Assembly (NCBI GenBank): GCA_023426855.1
Contig: JAEZBU010000098.1
Span: 1 to 50,003, forward strand
From: Pseudomonadota bacterium
GTDB taxonomy: Bacteria > Pseudomonadota > Alphaproteobacteria > Rhizobiales > Hyphomicrobiaceae
Reading direction: 5' to 3'
Length of the DNA: 50,003 bases
A program made the translations under genes and the position numbers. Shown here piece by piece: positions 40,248 to 49,265 of the stretch; within the stretch, counting starts at the first letter, position 1; each line of letters starts with the position of its first letter. Below the pieces are notes generated by a model, which saw only the letters and a program-made list of their open reading frames with translations, had not been told where the DNA came from and ran no database searches.

Positions 40248-41068
40248 GTCGTTTCCAATGCAGTTTCCAGCTGCGTCCAAACGTGAGCATAAAGTTCGTG
40301 ATACTTCGGGTCGCGCTGCAATGCGCGAATGGAGCGCGGGCGCGGCAGATCAATCGGGATATCCGAAATGATGGTGCCGGGCCGCGCCCGCATCACGAGA
40401 ACGCGATCCGATAATGCGATCGCTTCGCTGAGGTCGTGTGTGATGAAGACAACCGTGCGGCGCTCTTCATTCCAGAGCCGAAGCAAAACGTCTGCGAGTT
40501 GCAGCTTCGTTTGTGCATCGAGCGCGCCGAAGGGTTCATCCATCAGGAGAATGGGTGAGTTCAGGCAGAAAGTACGCGCCAGCGCCACGCGCTGCCGCAT
40601 ACCTTGAGAGAGAGCTTTTGGATAAGCGTTTTCAAACGATGCAAGGCCGACCTGCTCCAGAAGGAGGCGCGCCTTGGCGCGACGGGCCTCCTTCGGGTAG
40701 TGGCGTATCTCCGCGCCAAATTCAGCGTTCTGGAGGGCGGTCAACCAGGGCAGAAGCGAATCTCGCGCAAGCATGTAGGCAACATCAGCACGACCGGACC
40801 GCGGCGGCTGACCACTCAACTGCACACTTCCTTGCTGGACCGGAATGAGACCAGCAATGATGTTGAGCAGAGTGGTCTTGCCACATCCACTTGGACCGAC
40901 GATCGAAACAAACTCGCCCGGTTTAATGTAAAGCGACGACTTGGCTATCGCTTCGACCCCGCCAAATCGCTGCGAAACATCGACGATCTGGATGGACCCG
41001 GAATCTGGGGCAAGTTCATTCGAAGCGGTGTCATGAACCGCCGAGCGAGCTGAACTGTGTGTTGTCAC
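40244..41068 (-). CDS. ABC importer ATP-binding protein, SsuB/TauB-like
   Basis: This 274-residue ATPase has Walker A GPSGCGKTT, Q-loop MLARDSLLPWLTA, signature LSQGMRQRVALART, Walker B ILLMDEP and switch ITHDLSEA. The signature LSQGM, rather than LSGGQ, is typical of the Ssu/Tau branch. It starts at GTG 41068, overlapping the binding-protein gene stop, and its own stop overlaps the permease start, so the three importer proteins are translationally coupled. Confidence 0.91.
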   Translation of the reverse strand: MTTHSSARSAVHDTASNELAPDSGSIQIVDVSQRFGGVEAIAKSSLYIKPGEFVSIVGPSGCGKTTLLNIIAGLIPVQQGSVQLSGQPPRSGRADVAYMLARDSLLPWLTALQNAEFGAEIRHYPKEARRAKARLLLEQVGLASFENAYPKALSQGMRQRVALARTFCLNSPILLMDEPFGALDAQTKLQLADVLLRLWNEERRTVVFITHDLSEAIALSDRVLVMRARPGTIISDIPIDLPRPRSIRALQRDPKYHELYAHVWTQLETALETT

Positions 41069-42093
41069 GGTGCGTTCTCGTAGATGAAGGGCATGTGATC
41101 GAACGGCTTATCGATCATTTTATTGATCACGAGAAAATTCGAGAACGCTTTAATCGAGTCGCGATCGATGCTGACGCCAAACCTCGGAATCTGCATCTTC
41201 AGCAGCGCCATCATCACCTTATCCGCGTCCTGCACATCGCCCATGGACAGGCGCTTTTTTGTGATAGCGGCGACCTGGTCGAAATTCTCAGGCTTTTGCA
41301 TCCACGCAATGGCTTCCGTCAGCGCGTGGATGAAAGCAGTAACTGCCGCCGGATTCTTTTTTATGAAATCCCGCCGCGCTGCATAAGTCTCAAAGCCGCC
41401 GTTGAGGGATTTGACTTCTGCCGGACCCTCGCCCTTATCCATGTCGACCGCGACGATGCATGTTTTTTGATATTCACAAAGGGCGCGGAACGGCTGGAAC
41501 ATCAAGGCTGCATCGATCTGCTTCGCAACGAATTGTGGGTAAGCCGTCGCCGGAGATCCGACTGCAACGTAAGTCACGCTCTCAGGATCGAGCCCGGCGC
41601 CGATCAACAGCGCGCGCACCTGCAGCTCGACACCCGATCCGCGAGCCGTCACGCCGACCTTTTTGCCGACGATATCTTTCATGATCGCAGGATAACCTGC
41701 GTCCTTGTTGGGTAATGGCACATCCGAACGAACGGTGAGTTCGTAAATATTGTTCGGCGAGTGGCCCACAATCACCTGCACGTCATTGCCGCGCGCGGCC
41801 GACTGCATCGTGACTTCGGTTGAGGCATACGAGACTTCGATGCTTCCGGCGGCGAGTGCCTGCAATCCGACGGGTCCGGACGGAATGGCGACGCCCTCGC
41901 ACCTCAGTTTGACGCGCTCGCAAAATCCGGCGTCCATCATCACCCAGTGCGGCAGGTTGAGGATGGTTCCTGGATATTCCTGAATGCGAATGAGTTCGTT
42001 GTTCGCAACCGGCGCATTCTGGGCGGCGGCACCGCCAGCAAGCAGTGCGGCGGCAATGACGCCTGCACCGAATCCAAAGATGCTTGATTTCAT
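41065..42093 (-). CDS. ABC solute-binding protein, SsuA/TauA (NMT1)-like
   Basis: This 342-residue periplasmic protein has a Sec signal (GAGVIAAALLAGGAAAQ, cleaved near residue 25). The mature part includes GLQALAAGSIEVSYAS, VIVGHSPNNIYELTV, GKKVGVTARGSGVEL and AFIHALTEAIAWMQ, the NMT1/SsuA pattern. I chose ATG 42093, with GAGGGA upstream. It heads the minus-strand operon and is divergent from the IclR-biotin carboxylase operon, implying common control. Its ligand is likely the acid processed by the genes on either side. Confidence 0.9.
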   Translation of the reverse strand: MKSSIFGFGAGVIAAALLAGGAAAQNAPVANNELIRIQEYPGTILNLPHWVMMDAGFCERVKLRCEGVAIPSGPVGLQALAAGSIEVSYASTEVTMQSAARGNDVQVIVGHSPNNIYELTVRSDVPLPNKDAGYPAIMKDIVGKKVGVTARGSGVELQVRALLIGAGLDPESVTYVAVGSPATAYPQFVAKQIDAALMFQPFRALCEYQKTCIVAVDMDKGEGPAEVKSLNGGFETYAARRDFIKKNPAAVTAFIHALTEAIAWMQKPENFDQVAAITKKRLSMGDVQDADKVMMALLKMQIPRFGVSIDRDSIKAFSNFLVINKMIDKPFDHMPFIYENAP

Positions 42094-42188
42094 TGGCCGT
42101 TTCCCTCGTTCAGGTGATCGTTCGATCCCATTTGGAGTGGCCCATAGGAGCTCACTCTCGTATAATGGAAAACAAATCCACGAAATGC

Positions 42189-42204
42189 GCAATAGGTTTA
42201 TTGC
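42189..42204. promoter_or_regulatory. Candidate IclR operator GCAATA-N4-TATTGC
   Basis: A perfect 6-base inverted repeat lies in the divergent region between the binding-protein and IclR genes, and overlaps the candidate -35 of the latter. A related TTGCAATT/AATTGTTTGCA arrangement follows. Confidence 0.45.
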
Positions 42205-42229
42205 AATTCTAAAAAATTGTTTGCATTAT
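42201..42229 (+). promoter_or_regulatory. Candidate promoter of the IclR-biotin carboxylase operon
   Basis: TTGCAA and CATTAT are separated by 17 A/T-rich bases, ending about 30 bases before ATG 42259. The overlap with the palindrome at 42189-42204 fits autoregulation. Confidence 0.45.
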
Positions 42230-42258
42230 TTGACATGAAAGAACGCGGAAAGTGATTG

Positions 42259-43092
42259 ATGGCTAAGCAGCATGGACGCTCGACTGAAGACGTGCCTCGC
42301 GAGTCGAAGCTGGACTCGGGCGCTCTCAAGCGCGGTTTCGCGATCCTCGAAATACTCGTTGAAGCGACGCATCCTCTGACGTCGCGGGATATTGCCGAGC
42401 AGTTGCAGCTCAGCGACAGCACGGTGTATCGGCTGCTGCAAACGATGTGCGAAGCGGGCTATGTCATTCGCGATGATGCGCGGCGCTATCACGCTGCATC
42501 GAAGGCGCTCCTGCCTCTGACGATTTATCATCCGTTGAGTGTGTTTCGACGGGACGCGTTTGAAATTCTCCGTGCTGCGCGAGAAGAATCCGGGCTCACC
42601 GCATCTGTCGTCGTCTTCGTCGGCAACGAACGCCTGGTTCTTGACGTTGCGGGTATCGTCGGCAGCCTGACGCCGTTCTACACAACGCGACTGGAGAACG
42701 CGATCCACGTGTCGGCAGCGGGCAAATTGCTGCTGCTGTCGAAATCGCCGGCCGATCGCAAGGCGATCCTGGGGCCTGGGCCCTATAAGGCATTGACGCC
42801 TGAAACGATCACCGACCCTGCTGTCTTCGAGGAGCACCTTCAGCAGGTCGCGGCAGCAGGATTTGCTACGAACATAAATGAAAATTTCATCGGGCTTTCT
42901 GCTGTTGCCGCGCCGCTGATAACCGGCCCCAATCAGATCGTGGGCTGTCTGATCGTGGCGGGCGCATCGGATCGCGTTGCGGGAGATCGCGCGATCGAGC
43001 TGGGTCAGTCGTTGCGGAACGGTGCCAAGCTCCTGTCAGCGGGATCGGCGGCGTTGCGTTCAGTCCGCGCTATGTTCGCAAGAATGCGCTAG
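42259..43092 (+). CDS. IclR-family transcriptional regulator
   Basis: This 277-residue regulator has the winged helix at about residues 22-85 (ALKRGFAILEILVEA, LTSRDIAEQLQLSDSTVYRLL). An IclR effector domain follows (GLTASVVVFVGNERLVLDVAG, IHVSAAGKLLLLSK, INENFIGLSAVAAPLI). It should sense an acid substrate or intermediate and control both divergent operons. ATG 42259 is preceded by GCGGAAAG; a TTG one codon earlier is possible. The biotin carboxylase gene starts 9 bases after its stop. Confidence 0.93.
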   Translation: MAKQHGRSTEDVPRESKLDSGALKRGFAILEILVEATHPLTSRDIAEQLQLSDSTVYRLLQTMCEAGYVIRDDARRYHAASKALLPLTIYHPLSVFRRDAFEILRAAREESGLTASVVVFVGNERLVLDVAGIVGSLTPFYTTRLENAIHVSAAGKLLLLSKSPADRKAILGPGPYKALTPETITDPAVFEEHLQQVAAAGFATNINENFIGLSAVAAPLITGPNQIVGCLIVAGASDRVAGDRAIELGQSLRNGAKLLSAGSAALRSVRAMFARMR

Positions 43093-43101
43093 GGGGACGT
43101 G

Positions 43102-44445
43102 GTGAAACGCGTTTTGATCGCCAATCGCGGCGAGATCGCACTCCGGGCCGTTCGCGCATGTCGCGTTGCGGGGCTGCAAAGCGTGGCGGTCTATTCGACG
43201 CCTGACGTTTCATCACCGCATGTCTGGGCGGCGGATCAAGCCGTGTGCATAGGGCCAGCGGCGGCGCTGCAAAGCTACCTGGATGAAGACAGGTTGATGG
43301 AGGTGGCAAAAGCCACGCAATGCGACGCGGTTTATCCTGGCTACGGCTTTCTTTCCGAGCGTGCAAAGTTTGCCGAACGCTGCGGTGATGAGGGGCTTGT
43401 TTTCATCGGCCCGTCACCAGACGTGATCGAGGCGATGGGTGATAAAGCCGAAGCGCGGAAACGCGCCGAAGCGCGTGGAGTGCCTGTCGTTCCAGGATCA
43501 AGTGCAGCCTTCACCGACGTGGGGGAGGCGGCAAAAAGCGCGCGCGATATCGGCTTCCCGCTTCTTCTAAAAGCAAGCGCGGGCGGCGGCGGACGCGGGA
43601 TGCGCGTTGCGCAAAACGAGGCAGCCTTCGCCGAACTCTTCATGCAGGCCTCGGCCGAAGCAAGTTCCGCTTTCGGTAACGGCGAAATCTATCTTGAAAG
43701 GTTTTTCTCACGCGTGCGCCACATCGAGGTGCAGATCTTCGGCGACAGCCACGGCAACGTGAGGCACTTCGGCGAACGCGATTGCAGCGTGCAGCGACGT
43801 CATCAAAAGATCATCGAGGAAGCACCATCGCCGGTGCTCGAGCCTCAGGAGCGGCAGGAACTCTTACAGTCCGCAGTCGCGCTCGGAGAGGCGATTGGCT
43901 ACCAGAACGCGGGAACGGTCGAGTTCATCTTCGATGTCGAGAGCAGGCGGTTTTTCTTCATAGAGATGAATACGCGGATTCAGGTCGAGCACCCCGTTAC
44001 CGAAGCGCTGACGGGATACGATCTCGTTGCAGAACAGTTGAAGGTCGCAGCCGGTGATCGACTTTCGGCAGATCCAGTGAAACCGCCGGAGGTTGGCGCC
44101 GCCATCGAATGGCGAATCTGCGCGGAAGATCCCTCGCGCGGGTTCAAGCCCAGCCCTGGACGCATCCGCAATTGGCCCCGCCCTTCCGGTGTCGGCATCC
44201 GTTTCGATACGCATGCTTACAGCGGATACGATGTGCCACCGTTCTATGACTCCATGCTCGGCAAACTCATCGTTTCCGGCCGCGATCGTCGTGAAGCGAT
44301 CGCCAGGTCCGAAGCCGCGCTGATGGCATTCTCCGATACCGGTATCGCGACAAACGTGCCATTTCACCTCGACCTCCTTCACAGCCGCAAATTTCGCGAT
44401 GCCGAGATCCACACACGCTGGATCGAAGAGGAGTTGCTGAAATGA
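43102..44445 (+). CDS. Biotin carboxylase subunit
   Basis: This 447-residue ATP-grasp enzyme carboxylates protein-bound biotin using bicarbonate and ATP. It has VLIANRGEIALRA at the start, KASAGGGGRGMR, RDCSVQRRHQKIIEEAP and FIEMNTRIQVEHPVTE, covering the nucleotide, bicarbonate and metal sites. It lacks a fused biotinyl domain, so it is AccC-like in size. I prefer the second of two adjacent GTGs (43102), with AGGGGGA five bases upstream. Its stop overlaps the first biotinyl-type gene. The set of separate subunits differs from single-chain pyruvate carboxylase. Confidence 0.93.
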   Translation: MKRVLIANRGEIALRAVRACRVAGLQSVAVYSTPDVSSPHVWAADQAVCIGPAAALQSYLDEDRLMEVAKATQCDAVYPGYGFLSERAKFAERCGDEGLVFIGPSPDVIEAMGDKAEARKRAEARGVPVVPGSSAAFTDVGEAAKSARDIGFPLLLKASAGGGGRGMRVAQNEAAFAELFMQASAEASSAFGNGEIYLERFFSRVRHIEVQIFGDSHGNVRHFGERDCSVQRRHQKIIEEAPSPVLEPQERQELLQSAVALGEAIGYQNAGTVEFIFDVESRRFFFIEMNTRIQVEHPVTEALTGYDLVAEQLKVAAGDRLSADPVKPPEVGAAIEWRICAEDPSRGFKPSPGRIRNWPRPSGVGIRFDTHAYSGYDVPPFYDSMLGKLIVSGRDRREAIARSEAALMAFSDTGIATNVPFHLDLLHSRKFRDAEIHTRWIEEELLK

Positions 44446-44882
44446 CGGCGCTTGATTTTCGCGAGATCGCGACGGTTCTGGAATACCTGGACGGAAAAAC
44501 GCAAGCGCTACCGGATGGCGTTTCCGTCGACTTTCAGCACGAGACGGCGGCGCCCATGGCCGAACCGCAACCGCCGGTGCAAAAACCCGGGCCCGTGTTG
44601 GTGCGCGCGCCGTGTCCCGGACGTGTGCAAATAACGAGCGCAGCGCAGGTCGTGCGTGAAGGCGACACGATCGCCGAGGTTCTCTGCGGTCGCCGACGCG
44701 TGCCCGTGCTGGCACCGGCCGCAGGTACACTTGGAGTTCCACTGTTTCAGTCAGGCCAGTTCGTTGAGTTCGATCAGGTGCTCGCGATCCTGAACACTTC
44801 GGTGAAGCCGGAAACGACGTCGGCGGACCCCAAAAACGTCAACACATCCCCGGCGCACGCGGGTGAAGGGAGAGAGGCATGA
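44442..44882 (+). CDS. Biotinyl/lipoyl-domain-like protein lacking the biotin lysine
   Basis: This 146-residue protein has the barrel outline of a biotinyl domain (VRAPCPGRVQI, VVREGDTIAEV, LAPAAGTLGVPLFQSGQFVEFDQVLAIL). Where biotin carriers have the E-A-M-K hairpin it reads AEVLCGRRRVPV: there is no lysine between residues 49 and 115, so biotin cannot be attached at the usual place. It may be a structural or allosteric subunit, or a relic duplicate of the following gene, although it is intact and coupled on both sides by ATGA overlaps. Its first 45 residues resemble no known domain. Confidence 0.75.
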   Translation: MTALDFREIATVLEYLDGKTQALPDGVSVDFQHETAAPMAEPQPPVQKPGPVLVRAPCPGRVQITSAAQVVREGDTIAEVLCGRRRVPVLAPAAGTLGVPLFQSGQFVEFDQVLAILNTSVKPETTSADPKNVNTSPAHAGEGREA

Positions 44883-45346
44883 ACCTCACATTCGAGGACG
44901 TCGAAACACTGCTGCGCGTGTTTCGCGAAACAGACTATTCGGAAGTTCGCATTGAAATAGGCGATTTCAAGCTTGCGGCCAGCAAGAATGGACAGGGCCT
45001 TTCGCACGTCGAGAGGTCGGAGCCCGTTACCGCTTCCGCTGCGCCGAAAGCCCCCCAGCAACAAGCCGATCGCGGCGCCTCGGTAGAGATAGAACCCGGA
45101 ACCATTGCCATTCGTGCCGAAGTCTCCGGGCAATTCTATCGTTCACCCAGCCCCGGCGCGGAACCGTTTTGCAAACCGGGGATGCAGGTTGCCCCTGATA
45201 CGGTGATCTGCCTGGTGGAAATCATGAAGCTGTTCACGTCCGTCACGGCCGGCGTTTCCGGAACGATCACCCGTATTCTCGTCGAGAATGGCAGCCCGGT
45301 CGAAGCCGGCCAGCCCCTGATCCTCATTCGCCCGGATAGGTCATGA
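44879..45346 (+). CDS. Biotin carboxyl carrier protein (AccB-like)
   Basis: This 155-residue protein has an AccB-type N-terminus (EDVETLLRVF, VRIEIGDFKL), a flexible Ala/Pro/Gln linker (about 50-70), and a biotinyl domain (EVSGQFYRSPSPGAEPF, VEIMKLF, GTITRILVENGSPVEAGQPLILI). Lys117 in EIMKL is the biotinylation site; the more usual sequence is EAMKM. It shuttles carboxyl groups between the biotin carboxylase and the carboxyltransferase encoded on either side. Its start and stop overlap both neighbours. Confidence 0.92.
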   Translation: MNLTFEDVETLLRVFRETDYSEVRIEIGDFKLAASKNGQGLSHVERSEPVTASAAPKAPQQQADRGASVEIEPGTIAIRAEVSGQFYRSPSPGAEPFCKPGMQVAPDTVICLVEIMKLFTSVTAGVSGTITRILVENGSPVEAGQPLILIRPDRS

Positions 45347-46797
45347 GCACAGTAAAGATCATCGATACGACGTTCCGGGACGGACAGCAGTGTCTGTGGG
45401 CGACGCGCATGTCGACGGGCGCGATGCTGCCGGTAGCCGAAACGCTGGATCACGCCGGCTTTGAAGCCATCGAGGTTGTCGGCGCGGTGCAGTTCGACGC
45501 AGCGGTTCGCTATCTGCGCGAAGATCCTTGGGAACGGCTGCGACTTCTCAGACAACGTATCACCAGGACGCCAATGCAGGCCGTGGTCCGCAGCGGATGC
45601 GTGCTTGGTTTCGAGCTTCTGCCGCAAGATGTGAACGATCTTTGGATCGAGCGTCTGGTGGCAAACGGCATTCGCCAGTTCGTGGCGTTCGATGGGCTGC
45701 ATGATCTCGACAACATCGTGCCATCGTTGAAACTGGCAAAGCAGCTTGGCGCACATACCGTCGGCTGGCTCACTTTCAGCGAAAGCCCGGTACACACGGA
45801 CGAGCTCTACGTCGCCAAGGCACGGGAATATATCGACCGCGCAGATGTCGATGGCGTGCTGATCGAAGATGCCAGCGGTGTGCTGACGCCTGAACGGGTC
45901 GCGACGCTCGTGCCGGCGTTGAAGGCGGCCATCGGCAATCGGCGCCTCGGCGTTCACACGCATGGTCTTCTCGGACTACCGCAACGCACGCAATTGGCGG
46001 CGGCCGCGCTTGGCGTGGATCACGTCTACACCTGCGTACCGCCGCTGGCGGATGCAAATGCACCTCCATCTGTCTTTACGACAGTCCATAATCTTGAACA
46101 GTCCGGCTACGAGACCGGTGTCTCGGTCGATCGCTTGCGGCAGATGGAACAGCATCTGGAGGCAATCGCAGCCAGGGAAGGCTTCCAGCGCGGCAAGCCG
46201 ATGGACTTCGACGCAAGCTTCTTCAGGCATCAGATCCCTGGCGGTGTGCTCAGCAATCTCACCGCACAGCTCAAGGTGGCAGGCCTGGAAGACCGGCTGC
46301 CCAAGGTTCTGGAGGAATGTGGCCGCGTGCGCGCCGAACTCGGCTGGCCGATCCAGGTGACACCGTTCGCGCAGTTCATCGGCGTGCAGGCAACGCTCAA
46401 CGTCATTCACGGAGAGCGCTATCGCATCGTGCCCAATGAGATAAAGAAATATGCCCTAGGCTATTACGGCAAGCTGCTGGCGCCAGTCGAACCCGACATT
46501 CTGGATCGCATCGTCAGCAACGGGTCAGGCAATATCGCGCTTGAGCGAAAGCCGCTGGAGCCCATGCTGCCGATCATTCGCAAGCGGCATCCAAATGCCG
46601 ATGGCGACGAGCTTTTGCTGCGCCTTTCTTTCGATGATGCGGTGCTGGAGCCGATGCGGTCCAATCGCCCGGATTACGCCTCCTGGACCATAGCCGATAA
46701 ACCGATCGTGCATTTGTTGAAGGAAATTGCGAAGCGCCCTGCCGCAAGCCGTGTTTTCATCTCGCAAGGTAACGTGTCAGTGGAACTGAGACGTTAG
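45343..46797 (+). CDS. Biotin-dependent carboxyltransferase subunit (pyruvate carboxylase/OadA-like) with altered active site
   Basis: This 484-residue protein has the TIM-barrel of the DRE-TIM carboxyltransferases: DTTFRDGQQ (Asp13), HTHG (His205, His207), FRHQIPGG and a C-terminal helical region with VTPFAQFIGVQA and KYALGYYG. In pyruvate carboxylase and oxaloacetate decarboxylase a carbamylated lysine (IKDMAG) binds the metal; here the string is LIEDASG, with Glu175 in that place. The biotin-contacting Thr of PGGxxTN is Ser304. The substrate region YTCVPPLADANAPPS is also unlike the usual SSLSxGTS. It may therefore act on a substrate other than pyruvate or oxaloacetate. Its start overlaps the carrier gene. 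Confidence 0.88.
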   Translation: MSTVKIIDTTFRDGQQCLWATRMSTGAMLPVAETLDHAGFEAIEVVGAVQFDAAVRYLREDPWERLRLLRQRITRTPMQAVVRSGCVLGFELLPQDVNDLWIERLVANGIRQFVAFDGLHDLDNIVPSLKLAKQLGAHTVGWLTFSESPVHTDELYVAKAREYIDRADVDGVLIEDASGVLTPERVATLVPALKAAIGNRRLGVHTHGLLGLPQRTQLAAAALGVDHVYTCVPPLADANAPPSVFTTVHNLEQSGYETGVSVDRLRQMEQHLEAIAAREGFQRGKPMDFDASFFRHQIPGGVLSNLTAQLKVAGLEDRLPKVLEECGRVRAELGWPIQVTPFAQFIGVQATLNVIHGERYRIVPNEIKKYALGYYGKLLAPVEPDILDRIVSNGSGNIALERKPLEPMLPIIRKRHPNADGDELLLRLSFDDAVLEPMRSNRPDYASWTIADKPIVHLLKEIAKRPAASRVFISQGNVSVELRR

Positions 46798-46858
46798 CCA
46801 AGGATGCGCTAGAATAGCGTCCCGTAACACTGCCGGCGCAAGCCCGAGGGAAAAGCAG

Positions 46859-48361
46859 ATGTACCCTATAGACTTCTTCTGGCGTTCGGTTCGCGCATTT
46901 CCTTCACGTCCTGCTGTCATTTATCCGGGTGGGACGTTGACCTTCACGGAACTGGCGCAGCGGGTCGTGCGACGCGCTGCGGCGTTGCGCCAGCAGGATC
47001 CCGAACGCGGCACCCACGTTGCTGTCGGCGCGGCCAACACCATCGATCATCTGGTGACGATCCTGGCAACCCTGGCTGCGGGCAAGGTTTGGATTCCGCT
47101 CAATCCGCGCAATGGCGATTCTGAACTGCATCGCATGATCGAGTTCGTATCTCCGGCCCTCGTCGTCGCTGATCGCTCGATGCAGGAACGGCTGGGAAAG
47201 TTCAACCCAACGCCGATGGAGCCTCTCGAAAGCGACGATGCATCAGTCTCCGACTTGCCGCTGGGACCGTTGCAGCGCGCCAGCATCCCGCTTGGCGAGA
47301 CGCAGGCAATCAAGTTCACCGGTGGAACTACGGGTGTTCCCAAAGGTGTTCAGCAGCCGTACCGCGCCTGGAATACGAATATCGTTACCACGATCACGGA
47401 GCTCCGCCTCGGGCCGGACGATCGCTATCTCGTATCCGCGCCGCTGACCCACGGCACATCGACTTACATGCTGCCGATCTTTGCCATGGGCGGCGCTCTG
47501 GTTTTCCCGGAGGACGCGAAGGCGCCGGGGCTGCTCGATACCATTCAGAACCATCGCTGCACCGTCTTCTTCGCGCCGCCGACCTTGGTCATAACGGCAA
47601 TGGAGGAACAGAGACGTTCTCCGCGCGATCTCTCCTCGCTTCGCACGATCATTTATGGTGCGGCCCCCATGCGGCCGTCCCAGATTACCGATGCCCAAAA
47701 CGTCTTCGGCCCGATTATCGCCACCAGCTACGGACAAACCGAGGCACCGCAAATCATCGCCTTCCTGCGGCCCGAGCACATGAGCGGCGAAGCGTTGGCG
47801 TCCGTTGGATATCCGACGATGCTGACGAAAGTCGCGATCCTGGACGACGATGGCAAAGTATTGCCGGAAGGTGAAACAGGCGAAATCAGCGTACGCGGCG
47901 ATCTGCTGATGTCCGGCTATCTCAATGCACCGGACGTCACCAGCCGCACGATCGTCGACGGATGGCTGCGGACCGGCGATGTCGGCGTGCTCAATGATGG
48001 CCTGCTGTTCATCCGGGATCGCAGCAAAGACGTGATCATCACCGGCGGATTCAACGTTTATCCCAGCGATGTCGAAAGCGTGCTGGCCCGGCATCCTGCG
48101 GTGCTGGAATGCGCCGTGGTTGGCGTCCAGGACGAGAAATGGGGGGAGGCCGTGCATGCCGCCGTCCAGAGGCGACAAGGCGTCAGCCTGGACACTGCAG
48201 AGCTTGCGGCATTGGTCCGCAAAGAACTCGGCCCAGTGAAGGTGCCTAAGGGCTTTCATTCCTTCGACGCGTTGCCGCGCACCGCGGTCGGCAAGATCCT
48301 GAAAACCGCCGTTCGCGATGAGATCGCGCAGCGGCTGGGTCGCGATAAATCCGGCACATGA
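46859..48361 (+). CDS. AMP-dependent acyl-CoA ligase
   Basis: This 500-residue adenylate-forming ligase has a P-loop FTGGTTGVPKG (Gly for the common Ser), TSYGQTEAP, RTGDVG, the hinge GGFNVYPSDVE and a canonical end RTAVGKILK with the catalytic lysine. It differs from the two CaiC-like ligases upstream and belongs to another branch (fatty-acyl or aromatic-acyl type). GAGGGAAAAG precedes ATG 46859, 61 bases after the carboxyltransferase gene. It probably activates the acid imported by the divergent ABC system; the acid is unknown. Confidence 0.92.
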   Translation: MYPIDFFWRSVRAFPSRPAVIYPGGTLTFTELAQRVVRRAAALRQQDPERGTHVAVGAANTIDHLVTILATLAAGKVWIPLNPRNGDSELHRMIEFVSPALVVADRSMQERLGKFNPTPMEPLESDDASVSDLPLGPLQRASIPLGETQAIKFTGGTTGVPKGVQQPYRAWNTNIVTTITELRLGPDDRYLVSAPLTHGTSTYMLPIFAMGGALVFPEDAKAPGLLDTIQNHRCTVFFAPPTLVITAMEEQRRSPRDLSSLRTIIYGAAPMRPSQITDAQNVFGPIIATSYGQTEAPQIIAFLRPEHMSGEALASVGYPTMLTKVAILDDDGKVLPEGETGEISVRGDLLMSGYLNAPDVTSRTIVDGWLRTGDVGVLNDGLLFIRDRSKDVIITGGFNVYPSDVESVLARHPAVLECAVVGVQDEKWGEAVHAAVQRRQGVSLDTAELAALVRKELGPVKVPKGFHSFDALPRTAVGKILKTAVRDEIAQRLGRDKSGT

Positions 48362-48415
48362 CCTTCCGATCCATAAGCTTATCGAGAAGATAGCTCTCAC
48401 TGGAGGCACAGGCGC

Positions 48416-49186
48416 GTGACACAGTCCGTTTTGATCACTGGTGGTGCGAGTGGTATCGGCGCCGCCGTGGCCCGGCGCGTGGTGGCCAGTGGCGGCTGGG
48501 TCTGTCTCGTGGATGTCAACGGACATGGTGTTGTCTCGCTTGCACGGGAACTTGGTGAGCGCGCGATCGCCGCGCATTGCGATGCGCTGGACGAAGATGC
48601 GTTTCAGGATACCGTGGCGAGCGCCGAAACGCGCTTGCCGCCCATCAACGGGCTTGTCACCTGCGCCGGCATTCAGCCACGCGCCAAACGGATCGAAGAT
48701 ACCGCGACGGACGAATTCAACCGGCTCGTGGAATCGCACCTGTCTGGCACGTTCATTTCCTGCCGGGTCGTCGGCTCGCTCATGGCAAGTCGCGGCGCGG
48801 GCGCGATTGTCAATCTGGCATCGGTGTTGTCATTCCGCCCAGGACCTGTGCTCGGCTACACGACCGCCAAGGCCGCCGTCGTCAACCTGACGCAAGCCCT
48901 CGCGGTGCAGTGGGCGAAGAGGGGTGTTCGGGTGAATGCTGTTGCGCCTGGCTGGACTGATACACCTTTCCTTCAGCCGAAGGATGGACGTCCCCCACGC
49001 GACCTCACGCCGATCTTGAATGCGACACCGATCGGCCGGCTGCTGCAACCTTCCGAGATTGCCGAGGTGATATATTTCCTTCTGTCGCCGGCCGCATCCG
49101 GTGTTACGGGCGCGACGGTGCCCGTGGATGGCGGCGTTATGGCGGGCGCAGGCTGGCTGCCCTATGGCGGTTTCCCGCAAGATTGA
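48416..49186 (+). CDS. Short-chain dehydrogenase/reductase
   Basis: This 256-residue classical SDR has TGGASGIGAA near residue 8, TCAGIQP, catalytic Ser in NLASVLS, YTTAKAA with catalytic Tyr and Lys, and the ending VPVDGGVMAG. It should oxidise a hydroxyl or reduce a keto group using NAD(P). It starts at GTG 48416, with TGGAGG upstream. The 54-base gap before it contains TATC-N5-GATA (near 48380), which may be chance. It is in line with the ligase and the next SDR. Confidence 0.9.
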   Translation: MTQSVLITGGASGIGAAVARRVVASGGWVCLVDVNGHGVVSLARELGERAIAAHCDALDEDAFQDTVASAETRLPPINGLVTCAGIQPRAKRIEDTATDEFNRLVESHLSGTFISCRVVGSLMASRGAGAIVNLASVLSFRPGPVLGYTTAKAAVVNLTQALAVQWAKRGVRVNAVAPGWTDTPFLQPKDGRPPRDLTPILNATPIGRLLQPSEIAEVIYFLLSPAASGVTGATVPVDGGVMAGAGWLPYGGFPQD

Positions 49187-49265
49187 ACCGCCGACCTTCC
49201 GTCCAGGACAAGAACCAGAACAAACAATCAGCGGTCTCATGAGACTGGCCTGAGGGAGCGCCGAG

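Noticed and set aside
43864..44742. Minus-strand 292-codon open frame opposite the biotin carboxylase gene
   Set aside because: Conserved carboxylase motifs lie on the plus strand throughout.
47243..48739. Minus-strand 498-codon open frame opposite the last CoA ligase and SDR
   Set aside because: Spans two well-supported plus-strand genes and shows no coherent domain.
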